DNA of 7,386 nt from JBHENN01 sp046262015 (GTDB taxonomy: Bacteria; Actinomycetota; CADDZG01; WHSQ01): NCBI GenBank assembly GCA_046262015.1, contig JBHENN010000037.1, forward strand, positions 1-7,386, read 5' to 3'. Below are positions 1 to 4,413 of this stretch, one piece after another. Position numbers and translations under genes: made by a program. How positions within the stretch are numbered: the stretch's first letter is position 1; each line of letters begins with the position of its first letter. The notes under the pieces are model-generated. The model was not told the DNA's origin. It made no database searches and saw nothing but the letters and a program-made list of their open reading frames with translations.

Positions 1-258
1 CGTCTAACCGGATCCCGCCGTGTCCCCGCCGCTTCGCGGCTCAGTGCTCCTAACAGGTCACTATTCAAACCTGCCGTGATGTCTTTGCCGCTTGGAGGGA
101 CTACTACGGTTGTCTCGGTCCCTCGCACCCCACTGCCATGGCGCTAGAGGTGGTGTTGCCCGGCCGCAAGGTGATGCTGGATCGGCCAAGGTCCACGATT
201 GGCGGTCCGTGAAGCACTGAGACCAGCGCTGCTACTCGGGTATTACCAGTGGTAGCAT
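1..258. other. Gene-poor left flank with small inverted repeats
   Basis: I see no convincing gene here. One frame is open from the window edge to a TAG at 145-147, but its 48 residues (basic, rich in Pro, Ser and Arg) resemble nothing I know, and a 24-codon ORF at 138-212 has no ribosome binding site. The stretch contains a 7-bp inverted repeat (95-101 with 118-124), a short GC hairpin (28-32 with 36-40) and a 5-bp inverted repeat (54-58 with 69-73). Base composition is mixed (32 of 60 bases are G or C at 61-120) compared with about 70% in the core genes downstream. It may be a decayed end of an inserted element, but no transposase or terminal repeat can be identified. Confidence 0.5.
244..254. 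promoter_or_regulatory. Palindromic candidate operator in the mazE promoter
   Basis: TACCAGTGGTA is a perfect palindrome around a central G, ending 4 bases before the first mazE ATG. It is nested inside a wider pair GCTAC (231-235) and GTAGC (252-256). TAGCAT at 253-258 fits the actinobacterial -10 pattern TANNNT and overlaps the palindrome. MazE-type ribbon-helix-helix antitoxins commonly bind palindromes over their own promoter, so this is a plausible autoregulatory operator. No clear -35 box is seen. The site is visible in the sequence; the binding is inferred. Confidence 0.5.
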
Positions 259-486
259 ATGAGTATGAAGCTTAGTGTGAGCTTGCCTGACGAAGACGTG
301 CAATTCCTTGACAGCTACGCCGAGGCCCAGGGTTTCGACTCCCGTTCTGCGGTGGTCAAGAAGGCGGTCCGACTGCTGAAGGCGTCGGAGTTGGGTCCGG
401 CATATGAAGAGGCCTGGCAGGACTGGGTGGTGGCCGGCGAGGCTGAGGCCTGGGACGCAACCACGGACGACGGTGTCTCTTCCTGA
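259..486 (+). CDS. mazE: MazE-type antitoxin (ribbon-helix-helix, MazE9-like)
   Basis: This 75-residue protein is the likely antitoxin of the pair with the next gene. Residues 3-41 form a ribbon-helix-helix DNA-binding domain: the strand MKLSVSLP, then two helices with the 'SRSAVVKKAVRLL' style second helix. The acidic C-terminal tail (about 49-72, with YEEAWQDWVVAGEAEAW and a late DDGV) is the kind of segment that wraps around and blocks a MazF toxin. From memory it closely matches M. tuberculosis MazE9 in both halves. Two starts are possible, ATG 259 and ATG 265; neither has a Shine-Dalgarno sequence. A TANNNT box (253-258) would place transcription near A265, so a leaderless message starting with MKLSVSL is quite likely. 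Its stop overlaps the toxin start by one base (TGATG). Codon use is less GC-rich than in the genes from 1017 onward. Confidence 0.88.
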   Translation: MSMKLSVSLPDEDVQFLDSYAEAQGFDSRSAVVKKAVRLLKASELGPAYEEAWQDWVVAGEAEAWDATTDDGVSS

Positions 487-833
487 TGCGACGAGGCGAG
501 ATTCGCGTCGTCGATCTCGATCCAACGCGGGGAGCGGAGGTGGCAAAACGTCGGCCGGCCGTGATCGTGAGCAACGATGGAGCGAACACAACCGCCGCGC
601 GTCTCGGCCACGGCGTAGTAACCGTGGTCCCGGTCACCACGAACACCGAGCGCCTCTACCCGTTCCAAGTCTTGCTCGAGGCAACTGCCACCGGTCTCGA
701 TCACGACTCCAAGGCCCAAGCGGAGCAGGTTCGGTCGGTCGCCGTTGAAAGGCTTGGTCGCCGCATAGGTGTCGTGCCCCCGCAGCTCCTCGCCGATCTG
801 GACGAGGCCCTACGGCTTCACCTCGCGCTATAG
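486..833 (+). CDS. mazF: MazF-family endoribonuclease toxin (PemK/MazF fold)
   Basis: This 115-residue protein is a MazF/PemK toxin, a sequence-specific RNase that halts growth when its antitoxin is degraded. Seen in the sequence: the opening RRGEI..VDLDPTRGAE (2-18), the KRRPAVIVSND block (21-31) carrying the conserved Arg-Pro, the VVPVTTN strand (47-53), the YPFQVLL strand (58-64), and the AEQVRSV active-site helix region (79-85). Length and motif order are normal for the family, so the toxin appears intact. From memory it most resembles M. tuberculosis MazF9 (Rv2801c), reported to cleave RNA at a short U-A-C-type site; cleavage specificity here cannot be read from sequence. It has no obvious ribosome binding site, so translation probably depends on coupling to mazE through the one-base overlap. 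An 18-bp tandem repeat begins immediately after its TAG. Confidence 0.93.
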   Translation: MRRGEIRVVDLDPTRGAEVAKRRPAVIVSNDGANTTAARLGHGVVTVVPVTTNTERLYPFQVLLEATATGLDHDSKAQAEQVRSVAVERLGRRIGVVPPQLLADLDEALRLHLAL

Positions 834-869
834 CTGTGGAGTCTCACCACCCTGTGGAGTCTCACCACC
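834..869. repeat. Exact 18-bp tandem duplication after mazF
   Basis: CTGTGGAGTCTCACCACC occurs twice without interruption (834-851 and 852-869), starting at the base after the mazF stop codon and ending 9 bases before the 3' end of the tRNA gene. The unit length is a multiple of three and would read LWSLTT twice in the mazF frame if the stop were read through. It has no strong internal symmetry. It could be a replication-slippage duplication or part of a recombination junction next to the tRNA. Confidence 0.95.
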
Positions 870-878
870 CGTGAAAAG

Positions 879-961
879 TGCCGGGAGCGGGATTCGAACC
901 CGCACGCCCTTTCAGGCAATCGCTTTTGAGGCGATCGAGTCTGCCGTTCCTCCACCCCGGC
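879..961 (-). tRNA. tRNA-Leu, anticodon CAA
   Basis: Read on the minus strand, this folds into a complete class II tRNA of 83 bases. The acceptor stem is GCCGGGG with TCCCGGC (last pair G-U) followed by discriminator A, as in leucine tRNAs. The D stem is GAG/CTC, the anticodon stem ATCGC/GCGAT with loop CTCAAAA giving anticodon CAA (reads UUG), and the T arm GCGGG-TTCGAAT-CCCGC. A long variable arm (GCC/GGC stem with a short loop) confirms the Leu/Ser/Tyr class. CCA is not encoded. The 5' end is at 961 and the 3' end at 879, so the 3' end faces the MazEF segment. A possible -10 for it (TAGGAT on the minus strand, 979-974) lies about 12 bases upstream. Confidence 0.96.
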
Positions 962-1001
962 CGGGTCCGTCACATCCTACGAGCGCAGCGACTGCCGCTC
1001 C

Positions 1002-1007
1002 TATACT
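1002..1007 (+). promoter_or_regulatory. -10 box (TATACT) for the coiled-coil/pdtaR/racemase operon
   Basis: TATACT matches TANNNT very well and lies 9 bases before the ATG at 1017. Initiation 6-8 bases downstream would give a leader of about 3 bases or none. There is no purine-rich Shine-Dalgarno sequence before 1017, which agrees with a nearly leaderless transcript. No convincing -35 box is seen. The tRNA promoter must lie in the same 55-bp gap in the opposite direction. Confidence 0.5.
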
Positions 1008-1016
1008 CCGTGCCCC

Positions 1017-1301
1017 ATGGACATCCAGCGGACCCTCGCCCAGATCGGTGAACGCCTGACGAAGGCGCGGGATGACCTGCGCATCGTCGAAGAGCAGCTC
1101 GTCTTCCAACAGGACGTGCTGGAGGAGGCGGAGACCCGCATGCTCGTTTCGGAGACGCCGCTGGCCGATCGCGAGCACCGCATCGCTCGGGACGACTACG
1201 AGCGTCTGGCGCGTCAGCGGGCGGAGGCGCAGCGCCTGATCGACGAGCTCCAAGCCGAGCAGGACGGGTTGCTGGATCGCATGCTCGGAGCGAACCGCTG
1301 A
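1017..1301 (+). CDS. Small coiled-coil protein of unknown function
   Basis: I do not recognise this 94-residue protein. It is highly charged and almost entirely helical, without signal peptide, membrane segment or cysteine. Residues 1-44 (MDIQRTLAQIGERLTKARDDL...LEEAETRM) and 56-91 (HRIARDDY...LIDELQAEQDGLLDRML) show the spacing of hydrophobic and charged residues expected of coiled coils, separated by a short break near the PLAD segment at 48-51, so a helical hairpin or dimer is likely. It starts at ATG 1017 with no Shine-Dalgarno sequence, just after a TATACT box. It is the first gene of a tight unit: its TGA overlaps a candidate CTG start of the response regulator, and GGAG at 1287-1290 inside its end can serve that start. 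A role linked to the regulator (adaptor or partner) is possible but only inferred from position. Confidence 0.8.
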   Translation: MDIQRTLAQIGERLTKARDDLRIVEEQLVFQQDVLEEAETRMLVSETPLADREHRIARDDYERLARQRAEAQRLIDELQAEQDGLLDRMLGANR

Positions 1302-1315
1302 AGGGCTCGAGGGTC

Positions 1316-1879
1316 GTGATCGCGGAGGACGAGGCGATCATCCGCCTCGACCTCAAGGAGATGCTCGAGGAGGAGGGGATGGACGTGGTCGGTGAGGCCG
1401 CCGACGGCGACGCCGCGATCCGCCTCGCCCGCGAGCGCACCCCCGACCTCGTGATCATGGACATCAAGATGCCGGGGATGGACGGCCTCCAGGCGGCCGA
1501 GTCGATCGTCCAGGAGGACCTCGCCGCCGTCGTGATCCTCACCGCCTTCTCGCAGAAGGACCTCGTCCGGCGCGCCGCCGACGCCGGCGCCATGGGGTAT
1601 CTGGTCAAGCCCTTCCAGAAGTCCGACCTGCTCCCTGCGATGGAGATCGCTCTCGCCCGGCGCGCCGAGATCCTGGACATTAAGAAGGAGTCGGCCGACC
1701 TCGGCGAGCAACTGCAGACCCGTAAGACCGTGGACCGCGCCAAGGGCCGGCTCATGGACTCCCGTGGGATGAGCGAGGCCGATGCCTTCCGCTTCATCCA
1801 GAAGAAGGCGATGAACGAGCGCCGGTCGATGAGAGACGTCGCGCTCGAGGTGCTGGAGGAGACCGAAACCGCTTCGTGA
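1316..1879 (+). CDS. pdtaR: PdtaR-like response regulator with ANTAR RNA-binding domain
   Basis: This is a two-domain antitermination-type regulator. Numbered from GTG 1316, the receiver domain has the acidic pair E4/D5, phospho-acceptor D49 in VIMDIKMPGMDG, T76 in ILTAFSQ and K98 in YLVKPF, so the phosphorylation machinery is complete. The C-terminal ANTAR domain (about 127-182) has RKTVDRAKGRLMDSRGMSEADAFRFIQ and binds RNA hairpins in characterised relatives. The organisation closely resembles M. tuberculosis PdtaR (Rv1626), partner of histidine kinase PdtaS; no kinase gene is in the window. The GTG start would cut into the first beta strand. A CTG at 1298, reading LKGSRVVIAEDE, restores the normal RVxIAEDE start, overlaps the previous stop (CTGA) and has GGAG 7 bases upstream, so the true start may be 1298. 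No other ATG, GTG or TTG is available nearby in frame. Its own stop overlaps the next gene's GTG by four bases. Confidence 0.93.
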   Translation: MIAEDEAIIRLDLKEMLEEEGMDVVGEAADGDAAIRLARERTPDLVIMDIKMPGMDGLQAAESIVQEDLAAVVILTAFSQKDLVRRAADAGAMGYLVKPFQKSDLLPAMEIALARRAEILDIKKESADLGEQLQTRKTVDRAKGRLMDSRGMSEADAFRFIQKKAMNERRSMRDVALEVLEETETAS

Positions 1880-2889
1880 CCTCTCGGCGGCTCGCCGTCT
1901 CCACGGTCGACTACCACACCGCCGGCGAACCTTTCCGCATCGTGACCGGAGGCGTCGCGCCGTTGGTAGGACGCACGATCCTCGACAAGCGCAGGTACGC
2001 GCGCGACCATCTCGACCACGTCCGTCGTCTGCTGGTGTACGAGCCCCGCGGCCACACCGACATGTACGGGTGCTTCGCGACAACCCCCGAAGACGGTGGC
2101 GCCGATCTCGGTGTCGTCTTCTTCCACAACGAGGGCTACAGCACGGCGTGCGGCCACGGCACGATCGCGCTGGTCACGTGGGCGCTCGATTCGGGTCTCG
2201 TGCCGAAGGCGGCTCCGGAGACCCGCGTCGTCGTGGATGCGCCGTCGGGCAGGCTCGAGACCCGCGCCACCATCGACGGGGGCAAGGTCCGCGCCGTCCG
2301 CTTCACGAACGTCCCCTCCTTCGTTTTCGCCCGCGGCCTCGAGGTCGACATCGGCGAGGCGCGCCTGGCGGCAGATGTCGCCTACGGCGGTGCCTTCTAC
2401 GTCTCGCTCGACGCGGCCCAGCTCGGGCTGGAGATCAGCCCGGGCAACCTCGGCGCCTTCATCGAGGCCGCCCGGCGGATCAAGGGGTACATGGCGGGCA
2501 ACCACGAGGTCGTGCATCCGGAAGAGCCCGAGTTGCGGGACGTCTACGGGGTGATCTTCTTCGAGGACCTCGGCAGCCAGGACGGACGGCTCCGTCAGCG
2601 CAACCTGACCGTGTTCGCCGATGGGGAGGTCGATCGCTCGCCGTGCGGCAGCGGCACGTCGGCGCGCCTGGCGCTGCTCGACGAGGCCGGGACGCTGCCC
2701 CGGGGAGCGACCCTGGTCCACGAGGGCATCGCCGGCGGGACGTTCCTGGGGTGCGTCTCCGGGGATGCTCGGGCCGGCGGGTACCCGGCCGTCGTCACCG
2801 AGGTCGAAGGCAGCGCCCATCCCACCGGAACGCACCGGTTCGTGCTCGACGCCGACGACCCTTTGGGCGAAGGTTTCCTGTTGCGCTAG
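1876..2889 (+). CDS. Proline racemase / 4-hydroxyproline 2-epimerase family protein
   Basis: The 337-residue protein is a full-length member of the proline racemase family, cytosolic enzymes that invert the alpha carbon of proline or hydroxyproline by a two-base mechanism using two cysteines. Both are present: C92 in ACGHGTIA and C257 in DRSPCGSGTSAR. The opening STVDYHTAGEPFR (9-21) and MYGCFATTPEDGGADLGVVFF (63-83) are also family hallmarks. A threonine in place of the second cysteine would mark trans-3-hydroxyproline dehydratase, so this is more likely a racemase or epimerase; which substrate is used cannot be decided. The GTG start overlaps the regulator stop (GTGA) and is supported because the conserved N-terminus begins right after it; GGAGGAG at 1855-1861 is rather far upstream, so coupled translation is likely. 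Being in one unit with an ANTAR regulator and next to an amino-acid importer suggests use in amino-acid catabolism. Confidence 0.9.
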   Translation: MTSRRLAVSTVDYHTAGEPFRIVTGGVAPLVGRTILDKRRYARDHLDHVRRLLVYEPRGHTDMYGCFATTPEDGGADLGVVFFHNEGYSTACGHGTIALVTWALDSGLVPKAAPETRVVVDAPSGRLETRATIDGGKVRAVRFTNVPSFVFARGLEVDIGEARLAADVAYGGAFYVSLDAAQLGLEISPGNLGAFIEAARRIKGYMAGNHEVVHPEEPELRDVYGVIFFEDLGSQDGRLRQRNLTVFADGEVDRSPCGSGTSARLALLDEAGTLPRGATLVHEGIAGGTFLGCVSGDARAGGYPAVVTEVEGSAHPTGTHRFVLDADDPLGEGFLLR

Positions 2890-2923
2890 GCGCCGCCGGT
2901 CTGCTACGCGGGTAGTAGAGGGT

Positions 2924-2955
2924 GGGAAAATCCGCCAGCCCTATTGGATTTCCCC
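2924..2955. promoter_or_regulatory. Inverted repeat over the -35 region (candidate operator)
   Basis: GGGAAAATCC (2924-2933) and GGATTTCCCC (2946-2955) form an inverted repeat with 9 of 10 matching positions and a 12-base spacer. The arms are centred about 22 bp apart, roughly two helical turns, as expected for a dimeric repressor or activator. The right arm overlaps the proposed -35 hexamer at 2944-2949. No regulator can be named. Confidence 0.45.
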
Positions 2956-2972
2956 CTGCGGCTCTGTAGACT
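2944..2972 (+). promoter_or_regulatory. SigA-type promoter of the transporter operon
   Basis: TTGGAT (2944-2949) and TAGACT (2967-2972) are separated by exactly 17 bases and match the housekeeping -35 and -10 patterns. Initiation would fall near 2979, giving a leader of about 115 bases before the binding-protein ATG at 3094. That the transporter has its own promoter agrees with the 204-bp gap behind the racemase gene. Confidence 0.6.
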
Positions 2973-3000
2973 GCTCTTCTGCCCGCCGCAGGTACGGGGT

Positions 3001-3022
3001 CCATGCCGTTCGATCGGTATGG
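3001..3022 (+). promoter_or_regulatory. Leader hairpin with a six-base loop
   Basis: CCATGCCG (3001-3008) pairs with CGGTATGG (3015-3022) over 8 bp including one G-U, leaving a hexaloop TTCGAT. It lies in the predicted leader of the binding-protein gene. ANTAR proteins recognise paired hairpins with hexaloops having A at loop position 1 and G at position 4; here position 4 is G but position 1 is U, and no clear partner hexaloop is adjacent. It is therefore only a candidate. Its last two bases are shared with the next, stronger hairpin. Confidence 0.45.
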
Positions 3023-3067
3023 CGCCGACGGCGCCGGGGAGGTAGGGGCGCCGTCCGGCGCCGGGGA
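3021..3067 (+). repeat. Twin GGCGCC modules forming a strong leader hairpin
   Basis: Positions 3021-3040 and 3047-3067 are near-identical direct repeats differing by GAC versus GTCC in the middle. Each is itself self-complementary (GGCGCC-GAC-GGCGCC and GGCGCC-GTCC-GGCGCC). The RNA can thus form either two 6-bp hairpins or a single long one pairing 3021-3035 with 3047-3062 (one bulged C) around an 11-base loop. No U-tract follows, so it is not a standard terminator. The structure ends about 15 bases before the Shine-Dalgarno sequence and could affect mRNA stability or translation of the binding protein. Confidence 0.7.
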
Positions 3068-3081
3068 TCCGTTGGTCAAGC

Positions 3082-3088
3082 AAGGGGG
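3082..3088 (+). promoter_or_regulatory. Ribosome binding site of the binding-protein gene
   Basis: AAGGGGG lies 5 bases before ATG 3094. It fixes the start and is stronger than the sites of the neighbouring genes, fitting high expression of a substrate-binding lipoprotein. Confidence 0.8.
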
Positions 3089-3093
3089 ACTGC

Positions 3094-4308
3094 ATGAGGA
3101 AGTCGAAGTGGACGTTCTTCGTGGCGCTGCTGGGCGCCATGTCATTGGTGGCGGCCGCGTGTGGCGGCAACGGTGACGACGGTGGCGGCAACGGTGGTGG
3201 CGACACTGCGGACCGCGAGGCATGCACCTGGACGATCGCCACCATGGGCGCCCTGTCCGGGGACTATGCGTCGGTAGGCAGGCCGATCGCCCACGGCGTC
3301 GAGTACGCGGTCGACCAGGCGAACCAGGAGGCCGAGACCGCATGCCAGCTCGCGTACACGAGCGAGGACAGCCAGGGCGACCCCAACCAGGCACCTCCTC
3401 TGGCTCAGAAGATCGCCGGCGACGAGACCGTCGTCTTCTGCGCGTGCCCGTACTTCTCGGGCGAGACGCTCGCGACCGCTACGATCTTCGGGGATGCCGG
3501 GATCGCGATCTCCGGGACCGGCACCAACGAGACGATCGACGAGCAGGGCTACACGACCTGGTTCCGGGGCGTCGCACCGGACAACATCCAGGCCGAGGTG
3601 GCGGCGACGTACATCTCCGAGACGGTCGGCGCGTCCAAGGTCGCGGTCGTCCACGACAACCAGGACTACTCCAAGGGCCTGGCCGAGGGCGTCGCGAAGA
3701 ACCTCGGCGACAAGGTGGTGAACGACGGCAAGTCGTTCATCATCAACCCGGAGGAGACCGATTACTCGGCGGTCGTGGCTCAGGTGGCCGACGCCGCTCC
3801 TGACTTCGTCTTCTACGGCGGCTACACGCCGCAGGCTGGCCCGCTGGCCAAGCAGCTGCAGGAGGGCGGAGTGACCGTGCCCTTCATGACCGACGACGGC
3901 GCGAAGGATCCGACCTTCGGCGACCTCGCGGGTCCTGCAGCAGAAGGGGCCTATGCGAGCTGCCCGTGCGTCGACCCGCTGAAGATCGAGACCGCCACTG
4001 AGTTCGTCACGGCGATGCAGGGCGAGTACGGCAATGACGAGCCGGGCACCTTCGCGGCCGACATGTACGACGTCACGAACCTCGCGATCGACGCGCTCGC
4101 GGACCTCGAGGCGGACGCGGACATCGCGGACGTACGCGCCGCGGTCGTCGAGGCCTTCCAGAACGCCGACGGCGTCGAGGGCGTGGCCAAGTCGTACTCG
4201 TGGGACGACACGGGTGAGTTCGAGGGTGGACCCGACGACGTCTGGATCTACCAGTGGGACACGAAGGTGAAGAACTTCGTGTCGCTCGGCCCCGCATCGG
4301 AGCTGTAG
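3094..4308 (+). CDS. Branched-chain amino-acid type ABC transporter substrate-binding lipoprotein (LivK/LivJ-like)
   Basis: This 404-residue protein captures the substrate outside the membrane and delivers it to the LivHM permeases. Residues 1-23 are a lipoprotein signal: basic MRKSKW, a hydrophobic core, and LVAAAC with lipid-anchor C23. A Gly/Asp-rich tether (24-40) follows, then a type 1 periplasmic-binding fold: TIATMGALSGDYASVGRPIAHGVEYAVDQAN (47-77), GTGTNETI (141-148), VAVVHDNQDYSKGLAEGV (183-200) and the AADMYDVTNLAIDAL region (321-335). C44 and C84 probably form the usual N-terminal disulfide. Unusually, there are two further pairs, C116-A-C118 in FCACPY and C290-P-C292 in SCPC, near where ligand contacts usually lie. 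It has its own promoter and strong ribosome binding site and is first in the transporter operon. True substrate is unknown: family members bind Leu/Ile/Val but also other amino acids, amides and urea. Confidence 0.92.
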   Translation: MRKSKWTFFVALLGAMSLVAAACGGNGDDGGGNGGGDTADREACTWTIATMGALSGDYASVGRPIAHGVEYAVDQANQEAETACQLAYTSEDSQGDPNQAPPLAQKIAGDETVVFCACPYFSGETLATATIFGDAGIAISGTGTNETIDEQGYTTWFRGVAPDNIQAEVAATYISETVGASKVAVVHDNQDYSKGLAEGVAKNLGDKVVNDGKSFIINPEETDYSAVVAQVADAAPDFVFYGGYTPQAGPLAKQLQEGGVTVPFMTDDGAKDPTFGDLAGPAAEGAYASCPCVDPLKIETATEFVTAMQGEYGNDEPGTFAADMYDVTNLAIDALADLEADADIADVRAAVVEAFQNADGVEGVAKSYSWDDTGEFEGGPDDVWIYQWDTKVKNFVSLGPASEL

Positions 4309-4310
4309 AC

Positions 4311-4324
4311 CCGGACCAAGCCGG
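4311..4324 (+). promoter_or_regulatory. Small CCGG hairpin with a six-base loop
   Basis: CCGG (4311-4314) pairs with CCGG (4321-4324) around the hexaloop ACCAAG, 12 bases before the terminator-like hairpin. The stem is short and the loop has A at position 1 but not G at position 4, so relation to an ANTAR target is weak. Confidence 0.25.
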
Positions 4325-4335
4325 TTGCATCACGG

Positions 4336-4357
4336 AAGGGGGGCTTCGGCCCCCCTT
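4336..4357 (+). terminator. Hairpin terminator or attenuator after the binding-protein gene
   Basis: AAGGGGGGC (4336-4344) pairs perfectly with GCCCCCCTT (4349-4357) over 9 bp, closed by a very stable UUCG tetraloop. The run downstream (CTGCATTTCTGC) is only moderately T-rich. Since the permease genes follow on the same strand without an obvious new promoter, partial termination or 3'-end protection is likely, giving more binding protein than permease. Confidence 0.75.
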
Positions 4358-4361
4358 CTGC

Positions 4362-4376
4362 ATTTCTGCTAGAAAT
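4362..4376. repeat. Palindrome ATTTCT-GCT-AGAAAT
   Basis: A perfect 6-bp inverted repeat with a 3-base centre lies just after the terminator hairpin and 37 bases before the livH start. It is unusually AT-rich for this locus. It might be a protein-binding site or a weak second hairpin; its role is unknown. Confidence 0.5.
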
Positions 4377-4413
4377 ACCCACCGCAACGAGGCGCCGGAC
4401 TTCGGGGGAGAGC

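Noticed and set aside
138..212. A 24-codon ORF (MALEVVLPGRKVM...) before mazE
   Set aside because: It is very short, has no ribosome binding site and no recognisable motif.
834..869. Start of a CRISPR array
   Set aside because: The two copies are directly adjacent with no spacer, and no cas gene is present.
1..878. Second copy of the tRNA 3' end that would prove an integrated element
   Set aside because: I looked for the T-arm and acceptor sequence in the left part of the window and found none; any such copy must lie outside.
970..2835. A 621-codon open frame on the minus strand across the coiled-coil, regulator and racemase genes
   Set aside because: It runs opposite three genes in three different frames, shows only Arg/Ala-rich composition, and would have to cross well-supported coding sequence; it is a GC artefact.
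2070..2915. A 281-codon + strand frame overlapping the racemase gene
   Set aside because: Its translation is Arg/Pro/Gly-rich without motifs, whereas the overlapping frame carries both catalytic cysteine motifs.
3003..3100. A possible leader peptide starting at ATG 3003 in the transporter leader
   Set aside because: The frame runs through the binding-protein start without a stop, has no run of branched-chain or proline codons, and lies in a strongly structured region.
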